64,000 nt of DNA from Crossiella sp. CA-258035 (GCF_030064675.1 NZ_CP116413.1:1459001-1523000); one strand, 5' to 3'. Counted from the stretch's first letter, positions 1 to 9,411 are shown. Notes: generated by a model from the sequence alone, not told the origin. A program made the numbers and translations.

Positions 1-322
1 GCTCGCGGACCGGGTGCGCGGCGAAGAACTCCCGGCCCACGGTGCGCTTGGTCGCCTCCTCGGCCACCGCCTTGGCGCCGTTCTCGCAGAACTCGGCCAC
101 CTTGCGGTGCCCCTGGGCTTCCGGCCAGGCGCAGCCGGGGCAGTCGTAGCCTTCGCGCTGGTTCAGCAGCCGCAGGGTGCGGGCCGAGCGCAGCGCGCCC
201 ATCTGCTCGACGCCGTGCCGCAGCGAGACCAGGACCCCGGGGATCCCGGCGGCCCACTGCTTGGGCCGGGAGACCGACAGCCCGGTCTCGTCGACATCGT
301 GTTCGGGTGCCTCACGCGCCAT
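1..322 (-). CDS. FdhF/YdeP-type molybdopterin oxidoreductase, N-terminal part (cut by window edge)
   Basis: The first 107 residues of a protein on the minus strand; the rest lies left of the window. The block GYDCPGCAWPE (residues 58-68) followed by a conserved helix with FCENGAKAVAEEAT is the hallmark N-terminus of the FdhF/YdeP family, molybdopterin-dependent oxidoreductases related to formate dehydrogenase alpha subunits. The physiological substrate of YdeP-type members is not settled. The ATG at 322 is preceded by AGGA at a normal ribosome-binding distance; an upstream ATG at 330 is out of frame. The gene lies 55 bp downstream of the isomerase gene on the same strand and may be co-transcribed with it. 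Family assignment is firm, function is not. Confidence 0.85.
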   Translation of the reverse strand, partial: MAREAPEHDVDETGLSVSRPKQWAAGIPGVLVSLRHGVEQMGALRSARTLRLLNQREGYDCPGCAWPEAQGHRKVAEFCENGAKAVAEEATKRTVGREFFAAHPVRE

Positions 323-377
323 GACACCATCCTGCGCTCGGGTGCCCACAAACCACCAATCGGGCGTAGCTCGCACT

Positions 378-1148
378 TCACCCGTCCGGAGTAGCAAGCC
401 ATTCCCGCAGCACCGCCGCGTCCCGCCGGAACACCTCCGGAGAATCCCCCGGCACGAACTCCACCAGCGCGTACCGGTCCCGCCCGTCCGCCGCGAGCTC
501 GGTCAGCACCGGTCGCCACAGGTCCTCCCGATCGGCCAGCGCCAGCCGGTCCTTCCCACCCCCTGGACCCCAGCTGAACACGTGCGCGGTCACCAGCTCC
601 GGCAACAGCGCCCGCACCTCGGTCAGCGCGGAACCCACGTCCTGCCCACCGGCCGGCTGCCAGTACGGCACCACCTCGGCCCGGTCCACCTCGGCGAACA
701 ACGCGGTCGCCGAGGCCAGCGTGTCGGTCAGGGTGTTCCGGTGGTACTCCACCGCGATCCGGATGCCCACCTCCGCGGCGGCCTCGGCCGCCCGCCGCAA
801 CGCGTGCACGGTCGCCGCCCGCTCGTCGGGACTCGCCTCAGCCGACCCGAGCTTCCCGGCCCACACCCGGATCAACGGCGCGCCGAGCACGGCCGCGGTG
901 CGCACCACCGGCGCCAGCTCGGCAGGATCGCTGTGCCCAGCCCGGTAGTAGGACCCGTAAGCGGCCACGGCCAGCCCAGCCTGAGCGGTCAGCTTCCGGG
1001 TGGCCTCGGCCGCGGCAAGATCACCGGCCGGGACATGGACGTCGCCACCCCACTCGATCGCTGACAACCCGGCTTCTTCCACCAGCCGCACCACCTCGGG
1101 CACACCCAGTTGCCGGAAGGTCACCGAGACCAGCCCAGGAACGATCAC
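378..1148 (-). CDS. Sugar phosphate isomerase/epimerase-like TIM-barrel protein
   Basis: 256 residues, the usual size of the xylose-isomerase-like TIM-barrel (AP endonuclease 2) superfamily. The N-terminus [20 protein letters not shown] and the segments [16 protein letters not shown] and [14 protein letters not shown] are typical beta-strand and metal-ligand regions of IolE/IolI-type isomerases, where Glu, Asp and His residues bind a divalent metal. The start is GTG at 1148, supported by AAGGAG five bases upstream. No signal peptide, so cytosolic. Substrate cannot be told from sequence. The partial molybdopterin oxidoreductase follows 55 bp downstream on the same strand. Confidence 0.8.
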   Translation of the reverse strand: MIVPGLVSVTFRQLGVPEVVRLVEEAGLSAIEWGGDVHVPAGDLAAAEATRKLTAQAGLAVAAYGSYYRAGHSDPAELAPVVRTAAVLGAPLIRVWAGKLGSAEASPDERAATVHALRRAAEAAAEVGIRIAVEYHRNTLTDTLASATALFAEVDRAEVVPYWQPAGGQDVGSALTEVRALLPELVTAHVFSWGPGGGKDRLALADREDLWRPVLTELAADGRDRYALVEFVPGDSPEVFRRDAAVLREWLATPDG

Positions 1149-1270
1149 GGCATCTCCTTGCGGCTACCAGCGGAATACGCTTTCCGAACATCTTACCGGC
1201 GACAACTTGCCGCGTTGGGAGGCGTGGCGCGCCAGCGACACGCCGGGCCTTTTGACCCAGCGGTGGGTTT

Positions 1271-1365
1271 GATTTTTTCGCGTCGTGCGTTCGTGACCCC
1301 GACACTCCGAAGCTTGCTTCGCGTGTGTCGGGGTCACGAACACACGACTCAGGAGCGAAAAAATC
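1271..1365. repeat. Large nested inverted repeat, nearly fully base-paired
   Basis: Three nested stems share one centre. The outer arms are 1271-1281 (GATTTTTTCGC) and 1355-1365, an 11-bp perfect match. The middle arms are 1282-1305 and 1325-1348, 24 bp with one mismatch. The loop carries a 6-bp hairpin CGAAGC-TT-GCTTCG (1308-1321). A separate small hairpin GCGTGC-GGA-GCACGC follows at 1368-1382. It fills the 291-bp gap between the isomerase start and the stop of the membrane-anchored gene, both on the minus strand. It may terminate the upstream gene, or be a copy of a dispersed palindromic element. Confidence 0.9.
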
Positions 1366-1439
1366 CCGCGTGCGGAGCACGCCAATGTGACAGCTACGGC
1401 TTGCGAGCACCTCACGGCGCGGCTTCCGTCCCCGAAGCC

Positions 1440-2339
1440 CTACTTGCACCCGTCCTCGTCATCCATCGGGCTGTTCGGATCAAAATAATGCTTCCGATCA
1501 TGCTTGGCCGTAGGCCCACCCGGCTTCTGCTTCTCCCGATAAGTAGGAGCCAGCAGTTCCTTCTCCGACTCCGCACAGCTCATCAGGTAGTCGTACCCGT
1601 CGAACTTCTCGCCCCACCACACCCCGTGCTGGCTCTTGCGGATCTGCGGGTTGTCCTCCAGCGTCCACTCGCCCGCACGCCGCTGGATCGCGATGATCTC
1701 GTGCGGATCGCTGATCTTCTCCGCCTGCTCCGGCTCAAAGGCGAAGGCGAACACGTAGTTCGTGCTGGCCGTCAGCTTGCCCTTGCCGTCCACGAACAGC
1801 TTCATCTCACCCTTGACCTTGGGTTCGACCTTGAGCAGCTTGTAGCCGGGCGCGATCCGCGTGTACAGGTACGAGCCCCCGTCGGCGGGCAACTTCTCCT
1901 TCTCCCGGTGCTCGTCGTACTGCTCCTGCGCCTCGGGCGCGAGCAACTTGAACACGTGCTCGGTCTGCCCCTCCACGATCACCCTGCGGTCCAGCCTGCC
2001 GGTGACCAGCACCTGGCGCACCCGCTCGCCGAAGGCCTTCACCTGGGCCGCGCTGTACTTGCCGAGCGGGCCGGTCTCCGGCACGGTGATCCCGGCCGCG
2101 CCGTCGGGCCACGGCCCGGCCTCGGTGCCCAGGAACGGGGTGGTCAGGTTGACCCTGGGGGTGCTGGTGGCGGAGGAGCCGCTGGCGTCGGGGGTCAGGC
2201 CGGTCAGCAGGCCCGCGCGCTGCAGCACGACTCCGGTCGCGCCCAGGGCGATGACCAGGCCGAATCCCAGGAAACGGCCGCCGTTGCGACGCCAGAAGGC
2301 ACGGCGCTTGGTCGCGCGCACCTGAGGGTCCTCGCCCAT
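1440..2339 (-). CDS. Membrane-anchored protein of unknown function
   Basis: 299 residues, not recognised as a named family. A short basic cytosolic N-terminus ([12 protein letters not shown]) is followed by one membrane segment at about residues 23-44 ([21 protein letters not shown]), then a Ser/Thr/Pro linker and a roughly 230-residue domain that should lie outside the membrane. The C-terminal domain is rich in charged residues and ends DDEDGCK. Start is ATG at 2339 with a G-rich stretch upstream. It is divergent from valS, with 132 bp between the starts. No catalytic motif is visible; an extracytoplasmic binding or sensing domain is only a guess. Confidence 0.7.
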   Translation of the reverse strand: MGEDPQVRATKRRAFWRRNGGRFLGFGLVIALGATGVVLQRAGLLTGLTPDASGSSATSTPRVNLTTPFLGTEAGPWPDGAAGITVPETGPLGKYSAAQVKAFGERVRQVLVTGRLDRRVIVEGQTEHVFKLLAPEAQEQYDEHREKEKLPADGGSYLYTRIAPGYKLLKVEPKVKGEMKLFVDGKGKLTASTNYVFAFAFEPEQAEKISDPHEIIAIQRRAGEWTLEDNPQIRKSQHGVWWGEKFDGYDYLMSCAESEKELLAPTYREKQKPGGPTAKHDRKHYFDPNSPMDDEDGCK

Positions 2340-2457
2340 GTCACCCCCCGTTCGAGTGAAAACGTGCCGAGGTTAGCAGCGCCCGGCCCTCACCAGCGAG
2401 CCTTGCCGCTGGTGGGGCTCGGTGCGACCAGCGGGAATCCCGTTTCCGCAGCCCCCG

Positions 2458-2463
2458 TAGAAT
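2458..2463 (+). promoter_or_regulatory. -10 element of valS (TAGAAT), leaderless-type
   Basis: TAGAAT lies 8 bases before the GTG start of valS, and no Shine-Dalgarno sequence sits between them. This predicts a transcript starting at or just before the start codon. Confidence 0.5.
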
Positions 2464-2471
2464 CGACGACT

Positions 2472-5102
2472 GTGACCGAGACCCTTCCGCAGCAGGCCCG
2501 CACCGATCTCCCCGCCCAGTTCTCCCCGGCGGAGGTAGAGGGCGAGCTGTACCAGCGCTGGGTCGAGCGCGGCTACTTCACCCCCGACGCGGGCAGTGAC
2601 AAGCCCCCGTTCACCATCGTCATCCCGCCGCCCAACGTCACCGGCAGCCTGCACATCGGGCACGCCTTCGAGCACACGCTGATCGACCTGATCATCCGGC
2701 GCAAGCGGATGCAGGGCTTCGAGACGCTGTGGCTGCCGGGCATGGACCACGCCTCCATCGCGGTGCACGCGCTGGTGGAGAAGCAGCTCGCGGCCGAGGG
2801 CACCAGCCGCCGGGAGCTGGGCCGGGAGGCCTTCATCGAGCGCACCTGGGCGTGGAAGGCCGAGTACGGCGGCAAGATCCTGGCCCAGATGCGCCGCCTC
2901 GGCGACAGCGTGGACTGGACCAGGGACCGCTTCACCATGGACGAGAAGTCCAACCGCGCGGTCCTGACCATCTTCAAGAAGCTCTACGACGAGGGCCTGA
3001 TCTACCGGGCCGAGCGGCTGGTCAACTGGTCGCCCGTGCTGCGCTCGGTGCTCTCCGACGCCGAGGTCGACCACGAGGAGGTCGAGGGCGAGCTGGTCTC
3101 CATGCGCTACGGCGACGGGGACGCCTCGATCGTGGTCGCCACCACCAGGGTGGAGACCATGCTGGGCGACACCGCGGTCGCGGTGCACCCGGCGGACGAG
3201 CGGTACCAGCACCTCATCGGCACGCTGATCGAGCTGCCGCTGACCGGGCGCAAGATCCCGGTCGTGGCCGATGAGCACGTCGACCCGGAGTTCGGCACCG
3301 GCGCGGTCAAGGTGACCCCGGCGCACGACCCGAACGACTTCGAGATCGGCAAGCGGCACCAGCTGCCGATGCCGACGATCATGGACGAGCAGGGCCGGAT
3401 CGCGAACAGCGGCACCGAGTTCGACGGCATGGACCGGTTCGAGGCGCGGGTGGCCATCCGCGAGGCGCTGCGCGCGCAGGGCCGGATCGTCGCGGAGAAG
3501 CGCCCGTACCTGCACAGCGTCGGGCACAGCTCGCGGTCCAAGGAGCCGATCGAGCCGCGCCTGTCGCTCCAGTGGTTCGTCAAGGTCGGCCCGCTGGCCA
3601 AGGCCGCCGGCGACGCGGTCCGCGAGGGCAAGGTCGCGATCAACCCGCCGGAGATGGCCAAGCGCTACTTCGACTGGGTCGACAACTTGCACGACTGGTG
3701 CATCTCCCGGCAGCTGTGGTGGGGCCACCGGATCCCGGTCTGGTACGGCCCTGACGGCGAGCAGATCTGCCTCGTCCCTGACGAGCAGCCGCCGGCCGGC
3801 GAGGGCTGGCGCCAGGACGAGGACGTGCTGGACACCTGGTTCTCCTCGGGGCTGTGGCCGTTCTCCACGCTGGGCTGGCCGGAGCAGACCGACGACCTGG
3901 CCAAGTTCTACCCGACCAGCGTGCTGGTCACCGGCTACGACATCCTGTTCTTCTGGGTCATCCGGATGATGATGTTCGGCCTGTACGCGATGGACGGCGT
4001 GCCGCCGTTCCACACCATCGCGCTGCACGGCATGGTCCGGGACCAGTACGGCAAGAAGATGTCCAAGACCATCGGCAACGTGGTCGACCCGCTGGACTGG
4101 ATGGACCGCTTCGGCACCGACGCGCTGCGCTTCACCATGGCCCGCGGCGCCAACCCCGGCACCGACGTGCCGATCAGCGAGGAGTGGGTCGCCGGCTCCC
4201 GCAACTTCGGCACGAAGCTGTGGAACGCCACCAGGTTCGCCATGATGAACGGCGCCACGGTCGCCGAGCCGGTGCCCGCGCGGGAGTCGCTCACCGACGC
4301 CGACCGGTGGATCCTGGACCGGCTGGACTCGCTGGTGTCCGAAGTGGACGGTCTGCTGGAGGACTACCAGTTCGCCAAGTCCACCGAGGCGCTCTACCAC
4401 TTCGTCTGGGACGAGTTCTGCGACTGGTACCTGGAGCTGGCCAAGGTCCAGCTGGGCGACGACCGGGCGGCGGCCACCCGCGCGGTGCTCGGCCACGTCC
4501 TCGACGTCGTGCTGCGCCTGCTGCACCCGGTCTCCCCGTACCTGACCGAGACGCTGTGGACCGCGCTCACCGGTGCGGAGTCGCTGGTGGTCGCGCAGTG
4601 GCCGAAGCCCTCCGGCGCGACGGCTGATCCCGTTGCGGCGGAACGGATCGCGGCCGTGCAGCAGCTGGTCACCGAGATCCGCCGGTTCCGCTCGGACCAG
4701 GGCATCAAGCCCGGTCAGCGGGTGGCCACCCGGCTCTCCGGGATGGACGCGGCCGGGCTGACCGCGCTGACCGCCTCGGTCCGCGCGCTGGTGAAGCTGG
4801 ACGAGCCGGGCGAGGGCTTCACCGCCTCGGCCGACTTCGAGCTGAACCTGCCCACCGGCACGGTCACCATCGAGCTGGACACCTCCGGCGCCATCGATGT
4901 CGCGGCCGAGCGCAAGCGGCTGGCCAAGGACCTCGCGGTGAACGAGAAGGAGCTCGCCGGCTGCGTGGCCAAGCTGAACAACCCGGCGTTCACCGACAAG
5001 GCGCCAGCCGCGGTGGTGGAGAAGATCACCGAGCGCAAGGCGGCGGCCGAGGCCGAGATCGAACGGATCACCGCGCGGTTGGCTTCTCTGCCCCCGGCCT
5101 GA
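2472..5102 (+). CDS. valS: Valyl-tRNA synthetase
   Basis: 876 residues; attaches valine to tRNA-Val in the cytosol. The class I signature HIGH appears as GSLHIGHA at about residues 58-65. The second signature is KKMSKTIGN at about residue 527, with Thr in the fifth position where KMSKS is usual. An editing domain lies between them ([19 protein letters not shown]). The C-terminus carries the ValS coiled-coil arm ([20 protein letters not shown]). The start is GTG at 2472, chosen because the protein aligns from VTETLPQQ and a TAGAAT -10 element lies 8 bases upstream. The reading frame is open further upstream, but that part is not family-like. Next gene is 44 bp away. Confidence 0.97.
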   Translation: MTETLPQQARTDLPAQFSPAEVEGELYQRWVERGYFTPDAGSDKPPFTIVIPPPNVTGSLHIGHAFEHTLIDLIIRRKRMQGFETLWLPGMDHASIAVHALVEKQLAAEGTSRRELGREAFIERTWAWKAEYGGKILAQMRRLGDSVDWTRDRFTMDEKSNRAVLTIFKKLYDEGLIYRAERLVNWSPVLRSVLSDAEVDHEEVEGELVSMRYGDGDASIVVATTRVETMLGDTAVAVHPADERYQHLIGTLIELPLTGRKIPVVADEHVDPEFGTGAVKVTPAHDPNDFEIGKRHQLPMPTIMDEQGRIANSGTEFDGMDRFEARVAIREALRAQGRIVAEKRPYLHSVGHSSRSKEPIEPRLSLQWFVKVGPLAKAAGDAVREGKVAINPPEMAKRYFDWVDNLHDWCISRQLWWGHRIPVWYGPDGEQICLVPDEQPPAGEGWRQDEDVLDTWFSSGLWPFSTLGWPEQTDDLAKFYPTSVLVTGYDILFFWVIRMMMFGLYAMDGVPPFHTIALHGMVRDQYGKKMSKTIGNVVDPLDWMDRFGTDALRFTMARGANPGTDVPISEEWVAGSRNFGTKLWNATRFAMMNGATVAEPVPARESLTDADRWILDRLDSLVSEVDGLLEDYQFAKSTEALYHFVWDEFCDWYLELAKVQLGDDRAAATRAVLGHVLDVVLRLLHPVSPYLTETLWTALTGAESLVVAQWPKPSGATADPVAAERIAAVQQLVTEIRRFRSDQGIKPGQRVATRLSGMDAAGLTALTASVRALVKLDEPGEGFTASADFELNLPTGTVTIELDTSGAIDVAAERKRLAKDLAVNEKELAGCVAKLNNPAFTDKAPAAVVEKITERKAAAEAEIERITARLASLPPA

Positions 5103-5146
5103 TTAGCTGGCCACCCGAGCCTGTTGGACGGTGAGGGGGCGAGCGC

Positions 5147-5722
5147 ATGACCGAAGCACACGCCAGGGTGGAACGCGCCCTGGACCAGGTGTTCTCCTCG
5201 GTGGCGCCGCCCCGCCCGTTCGAGGTCGGCGCGTTCTGCCGGGACCTGGGCCAGGCGCGCGGCCATCCGATCGAGCTGATGCCGCTGAGCCAGGTGCTGG
5301 GCGGGCGGGTCGCGCCGTTCGACGGGCTGCTGGTCTCGGCCTTCGACGCGGACTACGTCTTCTACGACGACACCACCTCGGCGCTGCACCAGCAGAACAC
5401 GATCCTGCACGAGATCGGCCACCTGGTGCTGGAGCACCGCAGCATCGGAGACAGCGGCCAGCCCAGGCTGCCGATGCTGCGGCTGCTGTTCCCGCACTTC
5501 AACGAGGCCCGGCGGGAGGAACTGCTGGGCAAGGCGCTGTGCCGGGCCGGGTTCCAGGACATCCAGGAGCGGGAGGCGGAGAGCTTCGCCACCCAGTTCT
5601 CCGCCCGGCTGCTCGACGCCGAGGGCGGGCGGGTGCTGGGCCGCAGGGCCAAGCGGCTGCCACCGCACGAGGCGCAGGTGATCGACCGCCTGGCGCAGGG
5701 CCTGGGGCCTGGCCAGCAGTGA
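5147..5722 (+). CDS. ImmA/IrrE-family zinc metallopeptidase-like protein
   Basis: 191 residues. The zinc-binding motif HEIGH lies at residues 88-92, and a downstream glutamate-rich helix (EREAESFATQF) supplies the expected third ligand and family signature. Proteins of this family cleave or partner with DNA-binding regulators (IrrE/DdrO, ImmA/ImmR). No XRE-type DNA-binding gene lies beside it here. There is no signal peptide, so it is probably cytosolic. The stop overlaps the GTG start of the next gene (GTGA), so the two should be translationally coupled. The natural substrate is unknown; a toxin-like or regulatory role is inference. Confidence 0.8.
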   Translation: MTEAHARVERALDQVFSSVAPPRPFEVGAFCRDLGQARGHPIELMPLSQVLGGRVAPFDGLLVSAFDADYVFYDDTTSALHQQNTILHEIGHLVLEHRSIGDSGQPRLPMLRLLFPHFNEARREELLGKALCRAGFQDIQEREAESFATQFSARLLDAEGGRVLGRRAKRLPPHEAQVIDRLAQGLGPGQQ

Positions 5723-7002
5723 GCGCGACCGGGCTACTCGTGCTGGCCGTGGTGCTGGCCACCCTGGCCACCGTGCTGACCAGGCTGCGCCAGCTGATCG
5801 GCCGCGCGGGCAACCCCGCGGTGCGCGCGCTGCTGCTGGGCTGCCTGGCGCTGGCGCTCGCGCTGTCGGTGCAGCTGCCGGTGGTCTACCCGGTGATCAA
5901 CCAGGTGGGCTTCAACCTGGCCTGGCCGGTGCAGCACGTGCTGGTGCTGGGCACCGCGTACCTGATCCAGGTGTTCTTCCTGTACTCCATCGAGGAACCC
6001 GCCGAGGCCGCTCGCCGGGCCGCGCGGCAGGCGCTGGTGCTGCTGGTGGTCACCTCGGTGATGCTGCTGCTCTTCGCCGAGGCCCCGCGCGCCCGCGACT
6101 TCCTGCACGGCCCGGCCGGTCGCAACGAGGCCGGTGGGCCGGGCGATCCGGTGGCCGCGCTGGCCTTCGCCACCTTCAGCCTGTACCTGGGCTGGGCGGC
6201 GCTGAACCTGATGCGGCTGGCCTGGCAGTGGTCCACCAAGGCCAGGGACCTGTGGTGGCTGTTCACCGGGCTGCGGCTACAGGTCGCGGCGCACGTGTTC
6301 ACGCTGGCCTTCTGCGCGCACAAGCTGGCCTTCCAGCTCATGGTGCTACTCCGGGTCACCCCGGCCTGGACCGCGGACTCGGTGGAGGGCTGGCTGATGC
6401 CCGCGGCCTGCGCGCTGGCCACCCTGGGCGTGACCGCGTGCGCGCTGGGCGAGACGGTGGCCAGGTGGCTGCGCAGGCACTGCGCGCCGCTGGTCCGGCT
6501 GATGAGCGCGACCGCGGCCTGGTGGCGGTTCCTGCGCGCGCACCACGCGCTCTACCCGCTGTGGGCGCGCTTCGCCGCGGTGCTGCCGGAGATCACCCTG
6601 GACCCGCCGCGGTCCCGCTGGGCCGACCTGCGCGAGCTGCGGCACGGCCGGCGCAGGCTCTACCGCAGGCTGATCGAGCTGGAGGACGGCGGCAAGCAGC
6701 TCCGCTCGGCCATCCCGCCCGAGGTGCCGGCCCGCGCCGGGGAGCTGGGCCGGGCGCGGGGCCTGCCCGAGGAAGCCCTGCCCGCGCTGACCGCGGCCGC
6801 CGGGTACGCGGTCGCGCTGCGCCGCCGCGAACTGGGCCTGCCGGAGGTGACGGACAATCCCCTGGGCAGCGCCGCGGGCGCGGAGGACCTGGCCGACCTG
6901 GTGGACCGGTGGCGCGCGATCACCCGCGCGTTCGGCCGGGACCCCGTGGTCCGGCAGGTGCTCGCCGAGACCACCAGCGCACGGGAGAAAGCCGGACGAT
7001 GA
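5719..7002 (+). CDS. Seven-TM protein with cytosolic C-terminal domain (MAB_1171c-like)
   Basis: 427 residues. Seven hydrophobic segments occupy roughly residues 3-260, followed by a soluble C-terminal half of about 165 residues rich in Arg/Glu helices (DLRELRHGRRRLYRRLIELE). It resembles the actinobacterial proteins annotated as MAB_1171c family putative transporters, often found next to ImmA/IrrE-like genes. No transport signature is visible, so the transporter label is weak; a membrane receptor or scaffold is equally possible. The start GTG overlaps the stop of the metallopeptidase gene, and its own stop overlaps the next ATG (ATGA), giving a three-gene coupled unit. Confidence 0.75.
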   Translation: MSATGLLVLAVVLATLATVLTRLRQLIGRAGNPAVRALLLGCLALALALSVQLPVVYPVINQVGFNLAWPVQHVLVLGTAYLIQVFFLYSIEEPAEAARRAARQALVLLVVTSVMLLLFAEAPRARDFLHGPAGRNEAGGPGDPVAALAFATFSLYLGWAALNLMRLAWQWSTKARDLWWLFTGLRLQVAAHVFTLAFCAHKLAFQLMVLLRVTPAWTADSVEGWLMPAACALATLGVTACALGETVARWLRRHCAPLVRLMSATAAWWRFLRAHHALYPLWARFAAVLPEITLDPPRSRWADLRELRHGRRRLYRRLIELEDGGKQLRSAIPPEVPARAGELGRARGLPEEALPALTAAAGYAVALRRRELGLPEVTDNPLGSAAGAEDLADLVDRWRAITRAFGRDPVVRQVLAETTSAREKAGR

Positions 7003-7880
7003 AGCGACGACTCGTGCACCTGGCGCGCATCCAGGAGCTGGACCCCGAACGCGACTACGCCGAGATCTACCGGCTGACCGCGCTGTACGAGTTCACCTTC
7101 GACGTCAGCATCGCCCTGCAGCTGGCCTTCTACCGCACCTACGCGGTGCCCTCGATCTCCGGCCTGCTCGCGCACACCGGCCACATCGAGCACGACCCGG
7201 TCAAACGCGCCGAGGACACCGGCCTGCTGATCTTCGAGATGGTCGAGCACGGCTTCGACCACCCCCGCGCCCGCGCCGCGCTGCGGGTCACCAACGGCGC
7301 GCACCGCCCGTGGACCATCAGCAACGACGACTACCTGTACGTGCTGGGCACCTTCATGTTCGTGCCCTTCCGCTGGCTGGACCGCTACGGCTGGCGCCGC
7401 CCGGTCGAGGCCGAACGCATCGCCGCCTACCACTTCTACCGCGAGCTGGGCGCCCGCATGGGCATCAGGGACATCCCGGACAGCTGGGCGAAGTACGAGC
7501 ACTGGTTCGACACCTACGAACGCGAGCACTTCGCGCACACCCCGGCCAACACCCGCCTGCTGCGCGCCTCCCAGCAGCTCATCGCCGACCGCTTCCCACC
7601 CCGCGCCCGCCCCCTCGGCCGCCTGCTCGGCCTGGCCCTGCTCGACGTCATCGACGACGAACCCCTGCGCCGGGCCCTCGGCGTGCCGAGGACGCCGTGG
7701 GCGCTGCGCACCGCGGTGAAGCTGGGCTTCCGGCTGCGCGCGGTGGTGCAGCGGTTCCTGAAACCGCGCAGCAGCAACTCGTTCACGCCCGGCGGACAGA
7801 TGAAGGCCTATCCCGACGGATATCAGCTCTCGGATCTGGGCCCGGCCACGCCGCGCGCGCCGGGGGCCTCGAGCCAGTAG
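6999..7880 (+). CDS. MpaB-like (DUF2236) oxygenase-family protein
   Basis: 293 residues. The blocks ISNDDYLYVLGTFMFVPFRW, RYGWRRP and AAYHFYRELGARMGI are typical of the MpaB/DUF2236 family, which includes the latex-clearing protein and an enzyme of mycophenolic acid synthesis, haem- or iron-dependent oxygenases. The true substrate in bacteria with this small form is unknown. The ATG overlaps the previous stop (ATGA). Its 3' end overlaps the convergent regulator gene by 58 bp (7823-7880), so the two transcripts are antisense there. Confidence 0.75.
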   Translation: MKRRLVHLARIQELDPERDYAEIYRLTALYEFTFDVSIALQLAFYRTYAVPSISGLLAHTGHIEHDPVKRAEDTGLLIFEMVEHGFDHPRARAALRVTNGAHRPWTISNDDYLYVLGTFMFVPFRWLDRYGWRRPVEAERIAAYHFYRELGARMGIRDIPDSWAKYEHWFDTYEREHFAHTPANTRLLRASQQLIADRFPPRARPLGRLLGLALLDVIDDEPLRRALGVPRTPWALRTAVKLGFRLRAVVQRFLKPRSSNSFTPGGQMKAYPDGYQLSDLGPATPRAPGASSQ

Positions 7881-9328
7881 TAGGTGCGCCGCGGGCTCTT
7901 GAGCGAGCCGCGCACCTCCACCTGACCCGCGCCGATCAGCTCGTTGAGCTTGTCGGCGACCGTGGGCCGGGAGAACCCGGTGGCCTTGACCAGGTCGCTG
8001 CTCCGCGCCGAGCCGAGCTCGCGGAGGGCGGCCGCGACGGCGCTCCTCGCCCTGCCGCCACCGTCGGTGCTCCGGCGAGGCTGCCTCGCGCGCCTGAACT
8101 CGACCTCGAACCGGTTGGGGAAGTTGCGGAACACCGGCGCGTCCATGCCGGAGTGCCGCAGCTCGCGGATCATGGCCGGAATCCCCGAGGCGCGGTTCTC
8201 CGCGACCAGCCGATCGCTGCCCGGCAGGAACACATCGGTCAGCAGCGAGGCCAGGAACCCGTTGCGGGAAGAGGAAACTCCCTCCAGCCCCAGCTCGCCC
8301 AGGACCACCGGCCCGTACAGGCCACCGGGGCTGCGGACCTCCAGGCGGTCGGGGTACAGGTCGAGCTGCACCTGGGTGCCGCGGGTGATGGGGCTGTAGT
8401 CCCGGTGCAGCAGCGCGTTGACCACCGCCTCGCGGACGGCGGTGAGCGGGTAGTCACGTTGTTCCCGGCGGCCGCCCGAGGTGATGAATCCTCGGGTGCG
8501 GGTGTTCCTGGCGATCACCGAGATGACGTCGGCGACCAGATCCGGGATGGCGCCCCGGATGACCGGGTTGTCGGCGAACCGCGGCCCAGCTTCGGTGGGC
8601 TCCTGGTCCGGGTGCGCCACCACCGAGACGGTCAGCTGCGGGAAGAACTGCTGCGGGTACCGGCCGAAGGTCAGCAGGCCGCCCAGGGAGGGGACGAGCG
8701 CGTCCCGATCGTCGCGGACGAGTACTCGCAACCGCTCCAGGGTGGTCAGTTCGTCGGTGTCGGCGAAGGCCCGGGAGGTCTGTTTGACCCGCTCGATGGT
8801 GCGCAGCAGCTCGGTGCGGTCCAGGTCGTCGAGCGTTGCCTGACTGACCGGTTCCCGGTCGAACACGGGCTGTTCCCGGTTGGCGAAGGCCAGGCCGATC
8901 TCCGCCTGGGTCATCCGGCGGTCACCGTCGCCGACCCGGACGTAGGAGCCGGTGCCGATGCCCTTCGCGCTGATGTAGCACGGGCGGAGCGCCGAGGGCA
9001 GCGGGCTGATCTCGGCGACGACCAGCAGGTGGCCCTCGAACTCGAGGATGTCGGTGGCGGGGCGCAGCGCCGGTTCCAGGTCGGTGCAGGCCTGGGAGAC
9101 CAGGTCATCGCGCAGCTTGGCCGGCGTGGCCAGCGGGACCGGTGCGAAGTTCCGCTGCTCGTCGAGGCCGAGGACGACCAGCCCGCCGTTGGTGTTGGCG
9201 AACGCGGACAGGGTGGGCAGGAGGCTCTTGGGCAGGCCGCCCGCCGCCGACTTCACCTCGACCTCGGCCGGCTCGCCACCGAGCCGGCGCAGCCGGTCGA
9301 TTGCCGAGATCAGGTCCCGCGTGTCCAC
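7823..9328 (-). CDS. AlbA_2 / divergent-ATPase regulator with C-terminal winged helix
   Basis: 501 residues with three parts. An N-terminal AlbA_2 (Schlafen-like) domain contains VEVKSAAGGLPKSLLPTLSA and NTNGGLVVLGLDE. A central divergent histidine-kinase-type ATPase domain contains REAVVNALLHRDY and VRSPGGLYGP. A C-terminal helix-turn-helix contains RSSDLVKATGFSRPTVADKL. Such proteins are usually annotated as ATP-binding transcriptional regulators; targets are mostly unknown. The chosen start is GTG at 9328, giving VDTRDLISAID as in the family. A TTG at 9364 is possible, but it lies inside a perfect palindrome. Transcribed away from the histidine kinase gene upstream on the same strand. Confidence 0.75.
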   Translation of the reverse strand: MDTRDLISAIDRLRRLGGEPAEVEVKSAAGGLPKSLLPTLSAFANTNGGLVVLGLDEQRNFAPVPLATPAKLRDDLVSQACTDLEPALRPATDILEFEGHLLVVAEISPLPSALRPCYISAKGIGTGSYVRVGDGDRRMTQAEIGLAFANREQPVFDREPVSQATLDDLDRTELLRTIERVKQTSRAFADTDELTTLERLRVLVRDDRDALVPSLGGLLTFGRYPQQFFPQLTVSVVAHPDQEPTEAGPRFADNPVIRGAIPDLVADVISVIARNTRTRGFITSGGRREQRDYPLTAVREAVVNALLHRDYSPITRGTQVQLDLYPDRLEVRSPGGLYGPVVLGELGLEGVSSSRNGFLASLLTDVFLPGSDRLVAENRASGIPAMIRELRHSGMDAPVFRNFPNRFEVEFRRARQPRRSTDGGGRARSAVAAALRELGSARSSDLVKATGFSRPTVADKLNELIGAGQVEVRGSLKSPRRTYYWLEAPGARGVAGPRSES

Positions 9329-9345
9329 GAACTCGAAACCCTGCT

Positions 9346-9377
9346 CTCTACTGTCAACTTGCAAGTTGACAGTAGAG
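9346..9377. promoter_or_regulatory. Perfect 32-bp palindrome, likely operator of the AlbA_2 regulator
   Basis: Two 16-base halves, 9346-9361 and 9362-9377, are exact reverse complements; the core is TGTCAACTTGCAAGTTGACA. It sits 18 bp upstream of the GTG start of the regulator gene. An extra half-like copy ACAGTAG follows at 9381-9387. Position and symmetry suggest autorepression. Confidence 0.7.
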
Positions 9378-9411
9378 CTTACAGTAGCTTCGAGTACACG
9401 TTCGAGTTCGC

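Noticed and set aside
1164-1415. 83-codon minus frame over the nested inverted repeat
   Set aside because: Its sequence simply follows the palindrome; no ribosome-binding site or domain is seen. It may recur elsewhere as part of a dispersed element.
1110-2471. Open + strand frame running into valS (would give a 1,330-residue protein)
   Set aside because: The upstream part is not similar to valyl-tRNA synthetases and overlaps the membrane-anchored gene on the other strand. The family start and a -10 element are at 2458-2472.
2373-4526. 717-codon minus frame opposite valS
   Set aside because: Low-complexity Arg/Val/Gly/Asp/His composition typical of antisense shadows of GC-rich genes.
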